From Alphaproteobacteria bacterium (GTDB taxonomy: Bacteria > Pseudomonadota > Alphaproteobacteria > M2410), in NCBI GenBank assembly GCA_030614785.1, contig JAUWTJ010000013.1:1-62508 (forward strand): a stretch of DNA of 62,508 nucleotides. Direction: 5' to 3'. A program made the translations under genes and the position numbers. Of this stretch, positions 27,622 to 36,836 are shown in pieces. The number at the start of each line of letters is the position of its first letter. Position 1 is the first letter of the stretch. The notes beneath the pieces were generated by a model. It did not search any database and was not told the origin of the DNA. It was given only the letters and a program-made list of their open reading frames with translations.

Positions 27622-29161
27622 TACTCTGAGTCCACACAACAAACGGAGTCTGGATCAATATCCTTAGATCAAGGATCAAGGACCAGTTGACGATATAGTA
27701 AAGGTCATGTTCGACACGCTGACGCATTCGATCTGTACCCTGGGTTTCGCCGCGCAAGCCATTTACTTGAGCCCACCCGGTAATGCCCGGTTTAACATTG
27801 TGTCGCTGCGCATACCGGTCAACGGATCCAGTGTGTTCGCGGTTGTGAGCTGTAGCATGCGGACGAGGTCCGACAAGGGACATGCTCCCGGTCAACACGT
27901 TTAGCAACTGAGGCAACTCGTCCAAACTGGTTTTTCGCAAGAAATTTCCGACGCGTGTGACTCGAGCGTCGTTTCTTGTGGCCTGCGGCACCGCGTCTTT
28001 GCTTTGATCGCCATGCACCATCGTTCGAAATTTGAGGACACTGAAAATATCATGATTGAAACCATGACGATCCTGCTTGAAAATAACGGGTCCTCTTGAG
28101 TCCAGTTTTATAGCCAGTATAATCAAGAGGAAAACCGGCGTCAAAACCGCCAGCAGGGCCGCCGCAAGAGTTTTGTCCATTGTACTTTTTGCGATGCCGC
28201 GCCAGCCATCAATTGAGCGGGATTTTACTGCCAGCATTGGTATCCCTGAGATATCGGTCATTGTTGCACCTACCTTCTCAAGGGGCAGCCACTCCGGGCA
28301 GAGCTTTATTGGAACCGGAACAACAGACAATCGGTCCATGACCTCTTCGATCCGTTCCGCCGCACTCCATGGCAAGGCAATTACAATTTCATCAACCCTT
28401 GTCGTTCCGATCAGGGTGAGCAAATCGTCCAGTGATCCTGTTTCGTCAAATGAACGCCGATCCAGGCCCTGCTCAAACCTGTCATCGAACAGCCCAATAA
28501 CGGATATGTCTGAACTCAGTGGAGCGCATTTTTCGAGGAGCTGGCTTGCAAGGGGCGTTGCCCCGACAATTACTAGTCTGGATTTCAGGACGCCGCCGCC
28601 TTTTAACAGACCCTGTGCCAGGAAATGGAGAGCAGTGCGTACAATGATTAATCCTGACACGCCCAACACGAGCGTGCTGAGAATGGCGCCGCGAGAAAAC
28701 TCGTCAGAGTTCTTGAACAGGAAGGCCGCGGTCAGGAAAATGGAGGAAGCGATGAGACAGGACCGCCCAAGTCTGCGTATCTGAAAGTCAGCTGATAGCA
28801 GCTTGTCGAATGCATAACTGCCGGAATTAGAACCAATCATGACAATGATTATGCCGGCTAATGCTCCTAACGCCAGTCCCCCGGCGAGGTCGCCATGAAC
28901 CTGAAGGAACAGCAGATGGTACAGGTATTCTCCGCCAGCTCCGGCCAAAGTGCAGACGAAAAAATCACTCAGCCTGACGGCATCTGAGAAAACCCTGCGC
29001 GGATCGAGGGTTGCAGCGCCCTGTCGACGGTTCACCTGATTCAGAAACCCGCGACTACTCTTGTTTCTGGTACCATTTGCAGATGCTGAATCAGGTTTCC
29101 ATGCCCCCATGGTCTCCGCTTCTTCAGCTAAACGGCCACCCCCAAATCTAACCACACCCAT
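27611..29161 (-). CDS. Priming glycosyltransferase (polyprenyl glycosylphosphotransferase)
   Basis: A 516-residue membrane enzyme that transfers a sugar-1-phosphate to undecaprenyl phosphate, the first step of repeat-unit assembly. It has N-terminal hydrophobic segments (residues about 70-190), a central Rossmann-like CoA-binding-type region (SRLVIVGATPLASQLLEKC), another membrane segment near 335-355, and the C-terminal sugar-transferase core. The core has GPVIFKQDRHGFNHDIFSVLKFRTM, DELPQLLNVLTGSMSLVGPRPHA and GITGWAQVNG. A shorter start at 29110 is possible. It follows the Wza gene in the same direction after 130 bases. Confidence 0.93.
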   Translation of the reverse strand: MGVVRFGGGRLAEEAETMGAWKPDSASANGTRNKSSRGFLNQVNRRQGAATLDPRRVFSDAVRLSDFFVCTLAGAGGEYLYHLLFLQVHGDLAGGLALGALAGIIIVMIGSNSGSYAFDKLLSADFQIRRLGRSCLIASSIFLTAAFLFKNSDEFSRGAILSTLVLGVSGLIIVRTALHFLAQGLLKGGGVLKSRLVIVGATPLASQLLEKCAPLSSDISVIGLFDDRFEQGLDRRSFDETGSLDDLLTLIGTTRVDEIVIALPWSAAERIEEVMDRLSVVPVPIKLCPEWLPLEKVGATMTDISGIPMLAVKSRSIDGWRGIAKSTMDKTLAAALLAVLTPVFLLIILAIKLDSRGPVIFKQDRHGFNHDIFSVLKFRTMVHGDQSKDAVPQATRNDARVTRVGNFLRKTSLDELPQLLNVLTGSMSLVGPRPHATAHNREHTGSVDRYAQRHNVKPGITGWAQVNGLRGETQGTDRMRQRVEHDLYYIVNWSLILDLRILIQTPFVVWTQSNAY

Positions 29162-29291
29162 CTTGCTACTCCAAACACGCTACTCTACATACACAAAATA
29201 TCAGTCTAAATGTCGGCACTACACCGGGAAAAAGAAATACATCAGTCATCAGTTCAGGTTTGGATCCAGGTAACCTCATAGCGCTCCATAG

Positions 29292-29879
29292 CTAAAAGTA
29301 TCGCTCGGGGACCTCAATCACATCTTCCGGGAAAATCGAAACATCATCGCCAACGCGTACGGTAATTCTGGCACCGGTACGGGCTCGTGTGACGTGAATT
29401 TTTTTCTGATTGGCGCGATAGGTGAACCCCTCGGCCATTGCGATTGCCTTTATGAGGTTCATTCCGGCAACGTAGGGATATTCACCTGACTTATTCACTT
29501 CGCCGACAACATAGAACGGCCGAAAACTCACAACTTCCGCATTCACGCGAGGTTTCTTCAAATAGCCATCATTCAGCTTTTTCTCAACGACAGCCTCGAA
29601 TGCTCGAAGGGAGAGCCCCCGTGCCAAAACCTGTCCAACCAACGGCAGCGATACGTCCCCCGAGGCATCTACAGTAAACTCACCTGAAAGATCTTCTTCG
29701 CCAAAAACAATAACCCTGATTTGATCGCCGGCACCCAATTTGTAGGTATCTTCAATTCCAGGAATAGTTTTGCCCGTCCTGTTATTTGCCGCATATGCTT
29801 CGGAATGGCACGCGATCCCAACCAGGGAAACCGCAACCATCAAGAGCAAGCTGCATCTTGCCAGTCCCAATTTGTACAT
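29292..29879 (-). CDS. Polysaccharide export protein, Wza family (short)
   Basis: A 195-residue exported protein with an N-terminal signal peptide (a hydrophobic stretch to about residue 30, ending near CHSEAYA). A polysaccharide-export domain follows (YKLGAGDQIRVIVFGEEDLSGEFTVDASGDVSLPLVGQV), then one SLBB domain (RPFYVVGEVNKSGEYPYVAGMNLIKAI). It would form the outer-membrane/periplasmic exit channel with the Wzc kinase. It is much shorter than Wza (about 375 residues), lacking the second SLBB and the C-terminal transmembrane helix; such short forms are common with separate outer-membrane barrel partners, as at 30812. A sigma-54-like promoter lies about 107-121 bases upstream. Confidence 0.92.
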   Translation of the reverse strand: MYKLGLARCSLLLMVAVSLVGIACHSEAYAANNRTGKTIPGIEDTYKLGAGDQIRVIVFGEEDLSGEFTVDASGDVSLPLVGQVLARGLSLRAFEAVVEKKLNDGYLKKPRVNAEVVSFRPFYVVGEVNKSGEYPYVAGMNLIKAIAMAEGFTYRANQKKIHVTRARTGARITVRVGDDVSIFPEDVIEVPERYF

Positions 29880-29985
29880 AACTACTCGACCTCTTACGCC
29901 AAATTCCCCGGGCTCAACACGAACGGACCTTTACGATGGAGCAAATTGCCGGTTAAACTTGCAAAGTTCCATAATGGCAGAGCTT

Positions 29986-30000
29986 TCAAATTGCGTGCCA
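29986..30000 (-). promoter_or_regulatory. Sigma-54-like (-24/-12) promoter toward the Wza gene
   Basis: Read on the minus strand, TGGCACGCAATTTGA matches TGGCACG-N4-TTGC with correct spacing. The -12 dinucleotide is GA instead of GC, so it is a near match and may be weaker. Confidence 0.45.
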
Positions 30001-30057
30001 AACCTCAGATATCTTCAGACGGAAGAAAACCCTCAATTCAAGGGCTAAAAAGGTGTG

Positions 30058-30073
30058 TGGCACAAGGATTGCT
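30058..30073 (+). promoter_or_regulatory. Sigma-54-like (-24/-12) promoter toward the secreted-protein/barrel/Wzc genes
   Basis: TGGCACAAGGATTGCT has GG and GC separated by exactly 10 bases, the sigma-54 geometry. It points right and lies 153 bases upstream of the 30226 start. RpoN-dependent control with an enhancer-binding protein is known for some exosortase-type exopolysaccharide systems. No such activator is encoded in the window. Confidence 0.6.
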
Positions 30074-30225
30074 AGCATAAGGGTTAACGCTAGTTATCCG
30101 TTGCGCCTGGCAGGCCCTGCTTGTAAATTTGAACAGGGCGATTCGCAGATGCCATGTCCTGGATACTATCGAGAGCCTGACGCAGGAGCTTTTTCCATTG
30201 CTTCGGCCAAATTACGGAGGATTTC

Positions 30226-30708
30226 ATGGGACGACAGTTCAAGATCGGAGTTTGTGTGGCAGGAAGCATTCTCTTCGGCCCACCCGTATTTTTGGGAGCC
30301 CTGGCTCAAGATGATTCGCAGAGACCTCGGGAGCGGGTTCTGACCGAGGCGGTAATATTTGCGGAGGCATTGCGGTCGAATGAGTCGATTAGCGGGATGG
30401 AATTCAAGACACTGGTTTGTTCGGCGATGCAAGACGCGGTCATGGGGGGCATGTCGCCTGCGGTAGCCGTTAATATCGGCGGCATGTCTGACTGTGGGGG
30501 CTCATTTGTCAACGGATCTTCTGGTGATGTTGATGTATCTGCTGGCAGCGTTGACGAATCTGCTGCTTATGATGATGAGTCTTCCGGTGATGTTGGTGGA
30601 TCCGGTGGTGATGTTGGTGGGTCTGGTGGGCACGCTCCGGTAACACCAATAGTGGTGCCGAGCACAACAGCAGGCTCGAACGACAGTACGTCTCCAACAA
30701 GTAATTAG
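30226..30708 (+). CDS. Small secreted Gly/Ser/Asp-rich repeat protein
   Basis: A 160-residue protein of unknown family. It begins with a signal peptide (about residues 1-27, ending near GALAQ). A short helical part with two cysteines follows (residues 40-90). After residue 95 comes an acidic low-complexity tail built of imperfect units around S-G-D-V, S-G-S-V and G-G-S-G, then a Thr/Ser/Pro-rich end. A GGAGGA ribosome site precedes the ATG. It is the first gene after a sigma-54-like promoter and is followed by the outer-membrane barrel and Wzc genes. It may be a matrix or surface component; no sorting signal such as PEP-CTERM is visible. Confidence 0.7.
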   Translation: MGRQFKIGVCVAGSILFGPPVFLGALAQDDSQRPRERVLTEAVIFAEALRSNESISGMEFKTLVCSAMQDAVMGGMSPAVAVNIGGMSDCGGSFVNGSSGDVDVSAGSVDESAAYDDESSGDVGGSGGDVGGSGGHAPVTPIVVPSTTAGSNDSTSPTSN

Positions 30709-30811
30709 TCGTTTTCCTCAATCTGAACCTTAGGCTATGGCAGCTGATTGAGTTGCAGTCTCTCGGGTTGAAGGCGGGCGAGGGGAACCATTCTCTACAA
30801 GGAGAAAACAA

Positions 30812-32080
30812 ATGAAAACGATCGGTGTTAAGGCTGTACTAGGCGCGGCGTTACTGGCCTTTGGCGCATTTAAGGCCAATGCCGAGGAAGAACAAGGCGA
30901 CACAGGAGTGCTGGACAGATCTCGACCTGAGTATGACGCGCTTGGCGTGCCAGCGGGCGGATTTACATTATTTCCAAGTCTGAGTGTGGCGATCGGTTCG
31001 GACGACAATTTGTTTGCAACAGAAGGTTTCGAAGTAAGTGACACTTTCGGAAGTCTCCATCCCGAGATGATCCTGCAGTCGAATTGGAGCCGTCATCAAC
31101 TGGTGTTTGATGCCTATGCTCGATCAACGTACTACGACGAAAACCCGGATGAAGACCAGGTTGAATGGGGAGCGGGCTTGAAGGGGCGGATTGACGCCTC
31201 AAGATCAAGTATTCTTAGTGCTGATGGTCGTTTTGATAATCTGGCTGAGGCCCGGGGCTCCATTGATGCGGTGGGTTTGGCCGCGGAACCAGTCCTCTAT
31301 GATATGGCCACTGGATCACTTAGTTTTAGCCAACGTCTAAATCGGTTCAGTTTCAGTCTCGGGGGGCGTCTTACAACATTTGACTATGATGATCTGGCCA
31401 GTCTCGGCGGTGGAATGATCGATCAGGACTTTAGAGACAGGAGTGTCGCTGTTACCATTGCTACGGCCAAATATGAGTTTTCTGCCGGAAGCAATGTCGT
31501 CCTGCAGGCTGAGATTAATAGTCGAGATTACGATCTCGAACCGGGTGATGCCGGTTTTGTTCCGGGTCTGAATTTTGATCGAGATTCAACGGGGTATAAT
31601 GTGAAAGGTGGCCTCGAATTTGGAGTTACCAATCTTGTAAATGGCAAGATCATGATCGGGTATCTCGAGCAAGATTATGATGACGTCGCCTTTACAGCTG
31701 TTGAAGGCGCTTCTTTTTCCGCTGAACTCAAATGGAGTATATCGGGCCTGACTGATTTGCGGTTTGAAGGTGGGCGTAGTGCCGAAGACACAACATCAGC
31801 ACTCGCCGGGGGACGTTTGGCTACGGCGTATGGGGCAGCAATCGATCACGAGTTTCGCAGAAATGTAATCGCTACGGTCGAAGCCAGTCACACTAACTAT
31901 GACTTTGAAGGCAGTAGTCGTGACGATGATATCGCTCGCGCCGGTGCCGGTGTCAGATATTTGGTAAACCGCAGAATGTCTTTGGGCCTCGGGTATGAAT
32001 ACTCTGACAGGAGTTCGAACGTGGTTGGCGTGGATCATGCAAGACATGTCGTGCAATTGAATTACCGGGTACAGCTCTGA
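30812..32080 (+). CDS. Outer-membrane beta-barrel protein of the exopolysaccharide locus
   Basis: A 422-residue protein with a signal peptide (about residues 1-25, ending FKANAEE). It has many alternating amphipathic strands ending in aromatic residues and finishes with VVQLNYRVQL, a typical barrel C-terminus. It resembles the BBP2-type barrels that accompany short Wza proteins in exopolysaccharide clusters and may complete the export pore. An AAGGAG ribosome site precedes the ATG. Family assignment is from architecture and neighbourhood rather than a single motif. Confidence 0.82.
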   Translation: MKTIGVKAVLGAALLAFGAFKANAEEEQGDTGVLDRSRPEYDALGVPAGGFTLFPSLSVAIGSDDNLFATEGFEVSDTFGSLHPEMILQSNWSRHQLVFDAYARSTYYDENPDEDQVEWGAGLKGRIDASRSSILSADGRFDNLAEARGSIDAVGLAAEPVLYDMATGSLSFSQRLNRFSFSLGGRLTTFDYDDLASLGGGMIDQDFRDRSVAVTIATAKYEFSAGSNVVLQAEINSRDYDLEPGDAGFVPGLNFDRDSTGYNVKGGLEFGVTNLVNGKIMIGYLEQDYDDVAFTAVEGASFSAELKWSISGLTDLRFEGGRSAEDTTSALAGGRLATAYGAAIDHEFRRNVIATVEASHTNYDFEGSSRDDDIARAGAGVRYLVNRRMSLGLGYEYSDRSSNVVGVDHARHVVQLNYRVQL

Positions 32081-32154
32081 CTTCTGTTCCACTCTGGGAC
32101 AGAGAATAGTCGAGCGCTGGTGACCAAATCAGGGTGCGACTACAGTGGTGTGTG

Positions 32155-34440
32155 ATGCGGAATGAGCCAGCCAACGTCAGAGGGAGCCCGGTTTATGGCG
32201 GACGTGAATACGGGACGGGCGCCGAGATAAACCTACGAGAATTGGCAATGGTTATCCGGCGCCGGTTGAATGTCATTCTCGGTGTCATCCTGGTTGTGAC
32301 CGGTACGATAGTGCTGGTGACCCTCCAATTGCCGAAAAAATACTCGTCCACTGCGGAACTCCTGATAAAAGCACCTGAGCAGACTCTGGTTAATCTTCAG
32401 GCTTTTGATACTTCTACTTCTTCCAACAGTGCCTCGATCGATAGTCAGATCAGCATACTGCGTTCGCGAGACCTCGCTGGAAAGGTTGTTGATCAACTTG
32501 ACTTGATGAATGACCCTGAATTCAATTCCGCCCTCGAATCCAATGCAGGCACAGGCGTTTGGTTGTGGGTGAAAACCTCAATAGATGAGATAGCGGGAAC
32601 GACCTGGTTTTCTGAACCGCGGCAGGAGGCAGCGAGAGAAGACAAGGTTGAATATCAGACAGCCAGTCAACGGAGGGTCCTCGTTGTTGACAGTCTTTTG
32701 AGCAAGATCAGCGTGCGCCGTCAGGAACTGAGTTATGTGATTTTGGTGACAGCAATTACCAAATCGCCAGAGAAATCAGCGATGTTGGCTAACACTTTTA
32801 CTGATGCCTATCTGGAACATCAGATGAACTGGCGTCTCGACACGATACGCCAGACAGATAAATGGCTGGGTACCCAATTGGATGATTTGGGTGGAAAGCT
32901 GATTGAATCGGAAAGGGCTGTAGAAGACTTCCGCGCTGAAAATGGCCTTCTGAATTCGTCCGGAGTAACGCTGAATGAGCAGCAGCGATCAGATGCCAAT
33001 GCGCAACTTATCGCTGCCAACGCCAATCTGGCGGAGTTGGAAGCGCGTGATCGGCGCGTTAAACAGTTGGTTCGCGCTGGCGAAGAGGTCGGTATCGTTG
33101 CACAGATCATGTCTTCCAATGTCATCATTGAAATGAAGCAGCAGCAGACCGGGCTCACCAGAAAATTGGCAGAGATGTCAAATCGATATGGTGACAAACA
33201 TCCTGTGATGATTAATGCTCGGGCAGAGTTGGCGGATCTGGAAATGCGGATCAAGTCTGAAGTTGATCTTATTATTGACAGCCTCGAAGGTGAGGTTTTG
33301 GTTGCTCGTAGTCGTGTCAAATCTATTGAGAGGAGCCTGGCCACACTCCAACATGGAGGCGCGGAAGATGAACAATCGCGCGTGGTTTTGAATGGCCTCA
33401 TCCGGGAAGCTGACGCAAACAGACTGGTATTTGAAAACCTGCTGCAGAGTTCAAAAAAATCGACGATACTCTCTGGAACGGATTCAATTGAAGCGAACAC
33501 AAGAAAGATATCTCCCGCAAGCGTTCCACGTGACCCATCGTTTCCGAAGCCTAAACTTATCGGTAGCCTCGCCCTGGTTATATCCGCCTTCCTTGGCATT
33601 GGCCTGGCCTTTGTAATTGAGTCATTTGACAATGGCTTCAAGACGCCCCTGCAGCTGGAAGGCGCCCTGGGCATTCCCAATCTTGCAGCCATCCCTGAGG
33701 TTCAGAAGGGTGAGCGCACGATCAGGTTCCGAACCCGCACTCTGTGGGATTACCTCTTGCTGCGCCCAATGTCGGTATTCAGCGAAGGACTTCGCACGAT
33801 GCGATCTGCCCTGGAAATGTCGGATCTGGACAATCCACCGAAGCTGATTGCCGTAACGTCCAGCGTTCCAGACGAAGGCAAAACAACAACAACTTATTGC
33901 ATGGCGGTTCAGGCTGCTGATGCCGGATTGAAGACTCTTATTATAGACGCGGATTTTCGACGAGGCGCCCTGTCCAGACAATTGAAGAAGGGTAAAAAGA
34001 AGGGGCTGATTGACGTTGTCGCCGGGGCAGCCAGATTGAAGGACGTTATTTATACTGTCGACAAGAGGTCCGGATTACATTTTATACCAAGTGGTTCGAG
34101 ATCGAGAATTGCTAACGACATAATTAACTCTCCCCGGTTTGGCAGCTTGTTGAAAGCTCTTAAAGCGGAATATGATCTCGTTCTGTTTGACACTGCGCCT
34201 GTCTTGCTGGTTATAGACACGCCGATCCTAGCTGCGCAGGTCGATAAGACCATTCTGCTGGTGGCCTGGGACAAAACCCCGCAGAATGTTGTAGAAAGTG
34301 CCTTCAAAAGGCTCAGAGATTTCAACGTCGATGTTGCTGGCACTGCGCTTAGCTTACTGGATGTTCGGCAGCAAAACCGTTATTACGGGGATAGCTACTA
34401 CGGATATGGCAAAGAGTATGATGGCTACTATACCAATTAG
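32155..34440 (+). CDS. Wzc-like polysaccharide co-polymerase and tyrosine autokinase
   Basis: About 761 residues. The N-terminal Wzz domain starts with a membrane helix (VILGVILVVTGTIVLVTL), followed by long periplasmic coiled-coil (residues about 210-440) and a second membrane helix near 465-490. The cytoplasmic BY-kinase has the P-loop SSVPDEGKTTTT near residue 573, Walker A' LIIDADFRRG near 595 and Walker B LVLFDTAPVL. The C-terminal tail is a tyrosine cluster with eight Tyr in the last 20 residues, the autophosphorylation site. It controls chain length and export. The start is unsure; a GTG lies 21 bases upstream, and neither has a clear ribosome site. Confidence 0.94.
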   Translation: MRNEPANVRGSPVYGGREYGTGAEINLRELAMVIRRRLNVILGVILVVTGTIVLVTLQLPKKYSSTAELLIKAPEQTLVNLQAFDTSTSSNSASIDSQISILRSRDLAGKVVDQLDLMNDPEFNSALESNAGTGVWLWVKTSIDEIAGTTWFSEPRQEAAREDKVEYQTASQRRVLVVDSLLSKISVRRQELSYVILVTAITKSPEKSAMLANTFTDAYLEHQMNWRLDTIRQTDKWLGTQLDDLGGKLIESERAVEDFRAENGLLNSSGVTLNEQQRSDANAQLIAANANLAELEARDRRVKQLVRAGEEVGIVAQIMSSNVIIEMKQQQTGLTRKLAEMSNRYGDKHPVMINARAELADLEMRIKSEVDLIIDSLEGEVLVARSRVKSIERSLATLQHGGAEDEQSRVVLNGLIREADANRLVFENLLQSSKKSTILSGTDSIEANTRKISPASVPRDPSFPKPKLIGSLALVISAFLGIGLAFVIESFDNGFKTPLQLEGALGIPNLAAIPEVQKGERTIRFRTRTLWDYLLLRPMSVFSEGLRTMRSALEMSDLDNPPKLIAVTSSVPDEGKTTTTYCMAVQAADAGLKTLIIDADFRRGALSRQLKKGKKKGLIDVVAGAARLKDVIYTVDKRSGLHFIPSGSRSRIANDIINSPRFGSLLKALKAEYDLVLFDTAPVLLVIDTPILAAQVDKTILLVAWDKTPQNVVESAFKRLRDFNVDVAGTALSLLDVRQQNRYYGDSYYGYGKEYDGYYTN

Positions 34441-34528
34441 ACATTTGGGCATTAGGGTCGGAATCGGCAGCTCTTTTCCCGGACCCGCCCTGAAGCAGCT
34501 GAACTGGATATGAAATAGAGGAAACCAA

Positions 34529-35254
34529 GTGTTATTCTTGGGACGAACGGTTCTCATTTTAGCGGCGCTGGCTCTGGTTACAGGCAGTTGGCCTCGTTTC
34601 CTGGCGGGGCTCGGCGAGATGGGACCAGAATCTATCTACCGGGACAATAAGCAGGAAAGAAGTGTCGCCGGGAATGCCTATGAGCGCGCACTCTTATCAC
34701 TAAGGCGATCAAAAGACTTAAATCCGGCTTCTTCAATCTACTACGCCCAGTCTGCGGATGTTTCTTTGAGAAATGCAATGCGCCTTGCGGAAGACGGAAA
34801 ATTCAAGTCATCGAAAATTGAATTCGACAATAGTCGCGTTGATGCCAAAAGGGGGTTGCTTCGCGGCCCGTCGGATCCTTATGCATGGTTCGTGCTTGCC
34901 TACTCAGAACAGGCAATCGATGGCCCTTCCGAGGCAGCCCTTTCAGCCTTAAACACTTCGTTTGATGTTGGTGAGACAGAAGGAAAACTCCTGATACCCC
35001 GTATCTCCTGGTGTTTCGGCTATTGGTCGGCACTGCCTGAGAATTTGAGGAGAAGAGCAAAGGGGCAAATACAATTGGCGTTGAAGAACGATAGCTTGAG
35101 GCGCGACCTTGCGCAGTATGCAGCATCTCTCCCGTCGACTGCTCAAGAAGAGTTATTGGGGATAGTAGAGGAGGTGGGTTCCGGGGGGCCGGATAATCTT
35201 CGCAAGTTCCGATATTGGCTGCGTATTTCCAAAAGCGATCGCGGCACTCGATAG
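34529..35254 (+). CDS. Hypothetical exported protein of the exopolysaccharide locus
   Basis: 241 residues starting at a GTG with GAGGAAA upstream. The N-terminus is a hydrophobic anchor or signal (LFLGRTVLILAALALVTGSW). The rest is helical with TPR-like spacing (YERALLSLRRSKDLNPASSIYYAQSA, then DPYAWFVLAYSEQAIDG). It has no recognised catalytic motif. It follows Wzc by 88 bases and ends flush against the convergent O-antigen-ligase-like gene. That arrangement suggests a periplasmic accessory of polymerisation or export. The function is unknown. Confidence 0.75.
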   Translation: MLFLGRTVLILAALALVTGSWPRFLAGLGEMGPESIYRDNKQERSVAGNAYERALLSLRRSKDLNPASSIYYAQSADVSLRNAMRLAEDGKFKSSKIEFDNSRVDAKRGLLRGPSDPYAWFVLAYSEQAIDGPSEAALSALNTSFDVGETEGKLLIPRISWCFGYWSALPENLRRRAKGQIQLALKNDSLRRDLAQYAASLPSTAQEELLGIVEEVGSGGPDNLRKFRYWLRISKSDRGTR

Positions 35255-36685
35255 TTACCAGGACTTTGATCTCGAACTCGGAAGGGATTGAGCAACACCT
35301 ATCCCCAGCAAAAACACAAAAGACACAGTCACCGCCGGAATTTCAACGCTGAAGTCAAGCAGGGAATGGGTTGCAATCATACAGCTGGCTCCCACCGCAA
35401 TTGCCGGAAAAACTTGATTGCGGCGGCGACGTCGGAGCCCTCGCCAACAAGACAAGGCAAGAAGCAGGATTGTCGAAAAAAGAGCAAACGCAATCGGAAC
35501 TCCGAGTTCCAGTGTCTTTTCCAAATAAGTATTGTGAGCATCAAACCAGGACCTGTCCGTCAGTAATTGGTCATTCAGGTACGGATAGATGGCTTCTCTG
35601 TACGTGCCGAAACCAGATCCGAGAAACGGCCGGTCTTTGATTGCATCCATTGTGACGGCATATAAGGCCCCTCGACCATCCAAATCGAAGCTCTGGACAG
35701 TCGGCATCCTGGCCCCAAGGCCAGATCCGCTAACGGAGACAATAACGCCAACAACAGGCGCAAGCATCAGCACTGCTATAAAGGTTTGACGCAGCCTCAC
35801 AATGCCCGCGCGCGCTGTCGCGGCCAGCAGGGCGCACAAACCAATAAGGACACTCGCGTTACCCGCCCTGGATTGAGTTAACAGTAGCGCGGTGAACAAA
35901 AGAACAGTCGCGATGAGGTAAATGGCATTCCGTGTAAAAAAACCTTCCAGCACTTTCACAAAACCCTGAAATGCAGTATTTCCCGACCGAAATGGCTCGA
36001 CTGATCTGTCGATTAGCAAGGCAACGGAACAGATTAGTCCAAGACCGGCATATGTCGCATAGGAGTTTCGATTTATGAAAGTACTTGTAACCGACTCCGG
36101 ATAGAATCGTTTCTCCATCCAGAGAATATTCGAACCATCGCCAAGAAAATTCAAAATCCCGTAAAGGGCAAAGAAGACACTTGAAACTACGAAAAGTCTG
36201 ATGCCAAAACCTGCTCTTTCGGGGCTCCTGCCAAGTTGAAGAGCTAGCCAAAAGACTGCCGCTGCTGAAACAAGTGATATTAGCCCTTGCAACGTTGTTT
36301 CAGGGTTGATGCTAATGCTCCCGGGGATATCCTGGTCAAGTATTTGCGACGCTTGCAACCAGATCGGATGCTGCCAGTTTATCGGCACAAATGGAGTTGT
36401 CTGAAGTGCAATCCAAAGACAAACACACAGAAAGAGTGAAGCCGGCCAAACGATTTTTGATATGCCGACGGGGAGGGGTCGAGATGAAAAAAAATGTACA
36501 ACCGCCCAGGCAAACACCAGAACACCCATGCCAGTTGCAAATAGCATGCGCGCCCACAAATCCACTCCACCGAAAGGAACGGCGATCACAATGACGAGAA
36601 AGCACAGACCGGTGAACAGGAAATTGTCGGCACCTCTTACAGCCGCGAAAGTCCTGTTGACCTTCTGTGATTCGAACCTTGACAT
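35255..36685 (-). CDS. O-antigen ligase/polymerase (Wzy)-like membrane protein
   Basis: About 476 residues and at least 10 hydrophobic segments. The large periplasmic loop contains the Wzy_C-type pattern FLGSGFGTYREAIYPYLNDQLLTDRSWFDAHNTYLEKTLELGVP, with the conserved His in DAHNTYLE. It probably polymerises or ligates the lipid-linked oligosaccharide. The ATG at 36685 is preferred to a start 66 bases upstream. It is convergent with the 34529 gene with no bases between the stops. Together with 24273-25490 it gives the locus two members of this superfamily. Confidence 0.87.
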   Translation of the reverse strand: MSRFESQKVNRTFAAVRGADNFLFTGLCFLVIVIAVPFGGVDLWARMLFATGMGVLVFAWAVVHFFSSRPLPVGISKIVWPASLFLCVCLWIALQTTPFVPINWQHPIWLQASQILDQDIPGSISINPETTLQGLISLVSAAAVFWLALQLGRSPERAGFGIRLFVVSSVFFALYGILNFLGDGSNILWMEKRFYPESVTSTFINRNSYATYAGLGLICSVALLIDRSVEPFRSGNTAFQGFVKVLEGFFTRNAIYLIATVLLFTALLLTQSRAGNASVLIGLCALLAATARAGIVRLRQTFIAVLMLAPVVGVIVSVSGSGLGARMPTVQSFDLDGRGALYAVTMDAIKDRPFLGSGFGTYREAIYPYLNDQLLTDRSWFDAHNTYLEKTLELGVPIAFALFSTILLLALSCWRGLRRRRRNQVFPAIAVGASCMIATHSLLDFSVEIPAVTVSFVFLLGIGVAQSLPSSRSKSW

Positions 36686-36836
36686 CGTAACTTTCTCGCG
36701 AATAGCCGGGATACTCCGGGCATCTATTGTCTCAGGCCGCCAGACTACCATCCCATTGCAGTCATGCCTGGATTGTGCTTAATGTTTATCACGGTTCCTG
36801 ACAAGACGCGGGCTAAATAGCATCAAAGCACGTGAT

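Noticed and set aside
30509-30811. Minus-strand His/Gln-rich open frame that looks like a metal-binding protein
   Set aside because: It is the antisense of the Gly/Ser/Asp repeat tail; the His/Gln richness is a by-product of the repeat codons, and no start signal or family match is seen.
14071-36685. Exosortase / PEP-CTERM system
   Set aside because: The gene mix is reminiscent, but no exosortase and no PEP-CTERM tail was found in any protein here.
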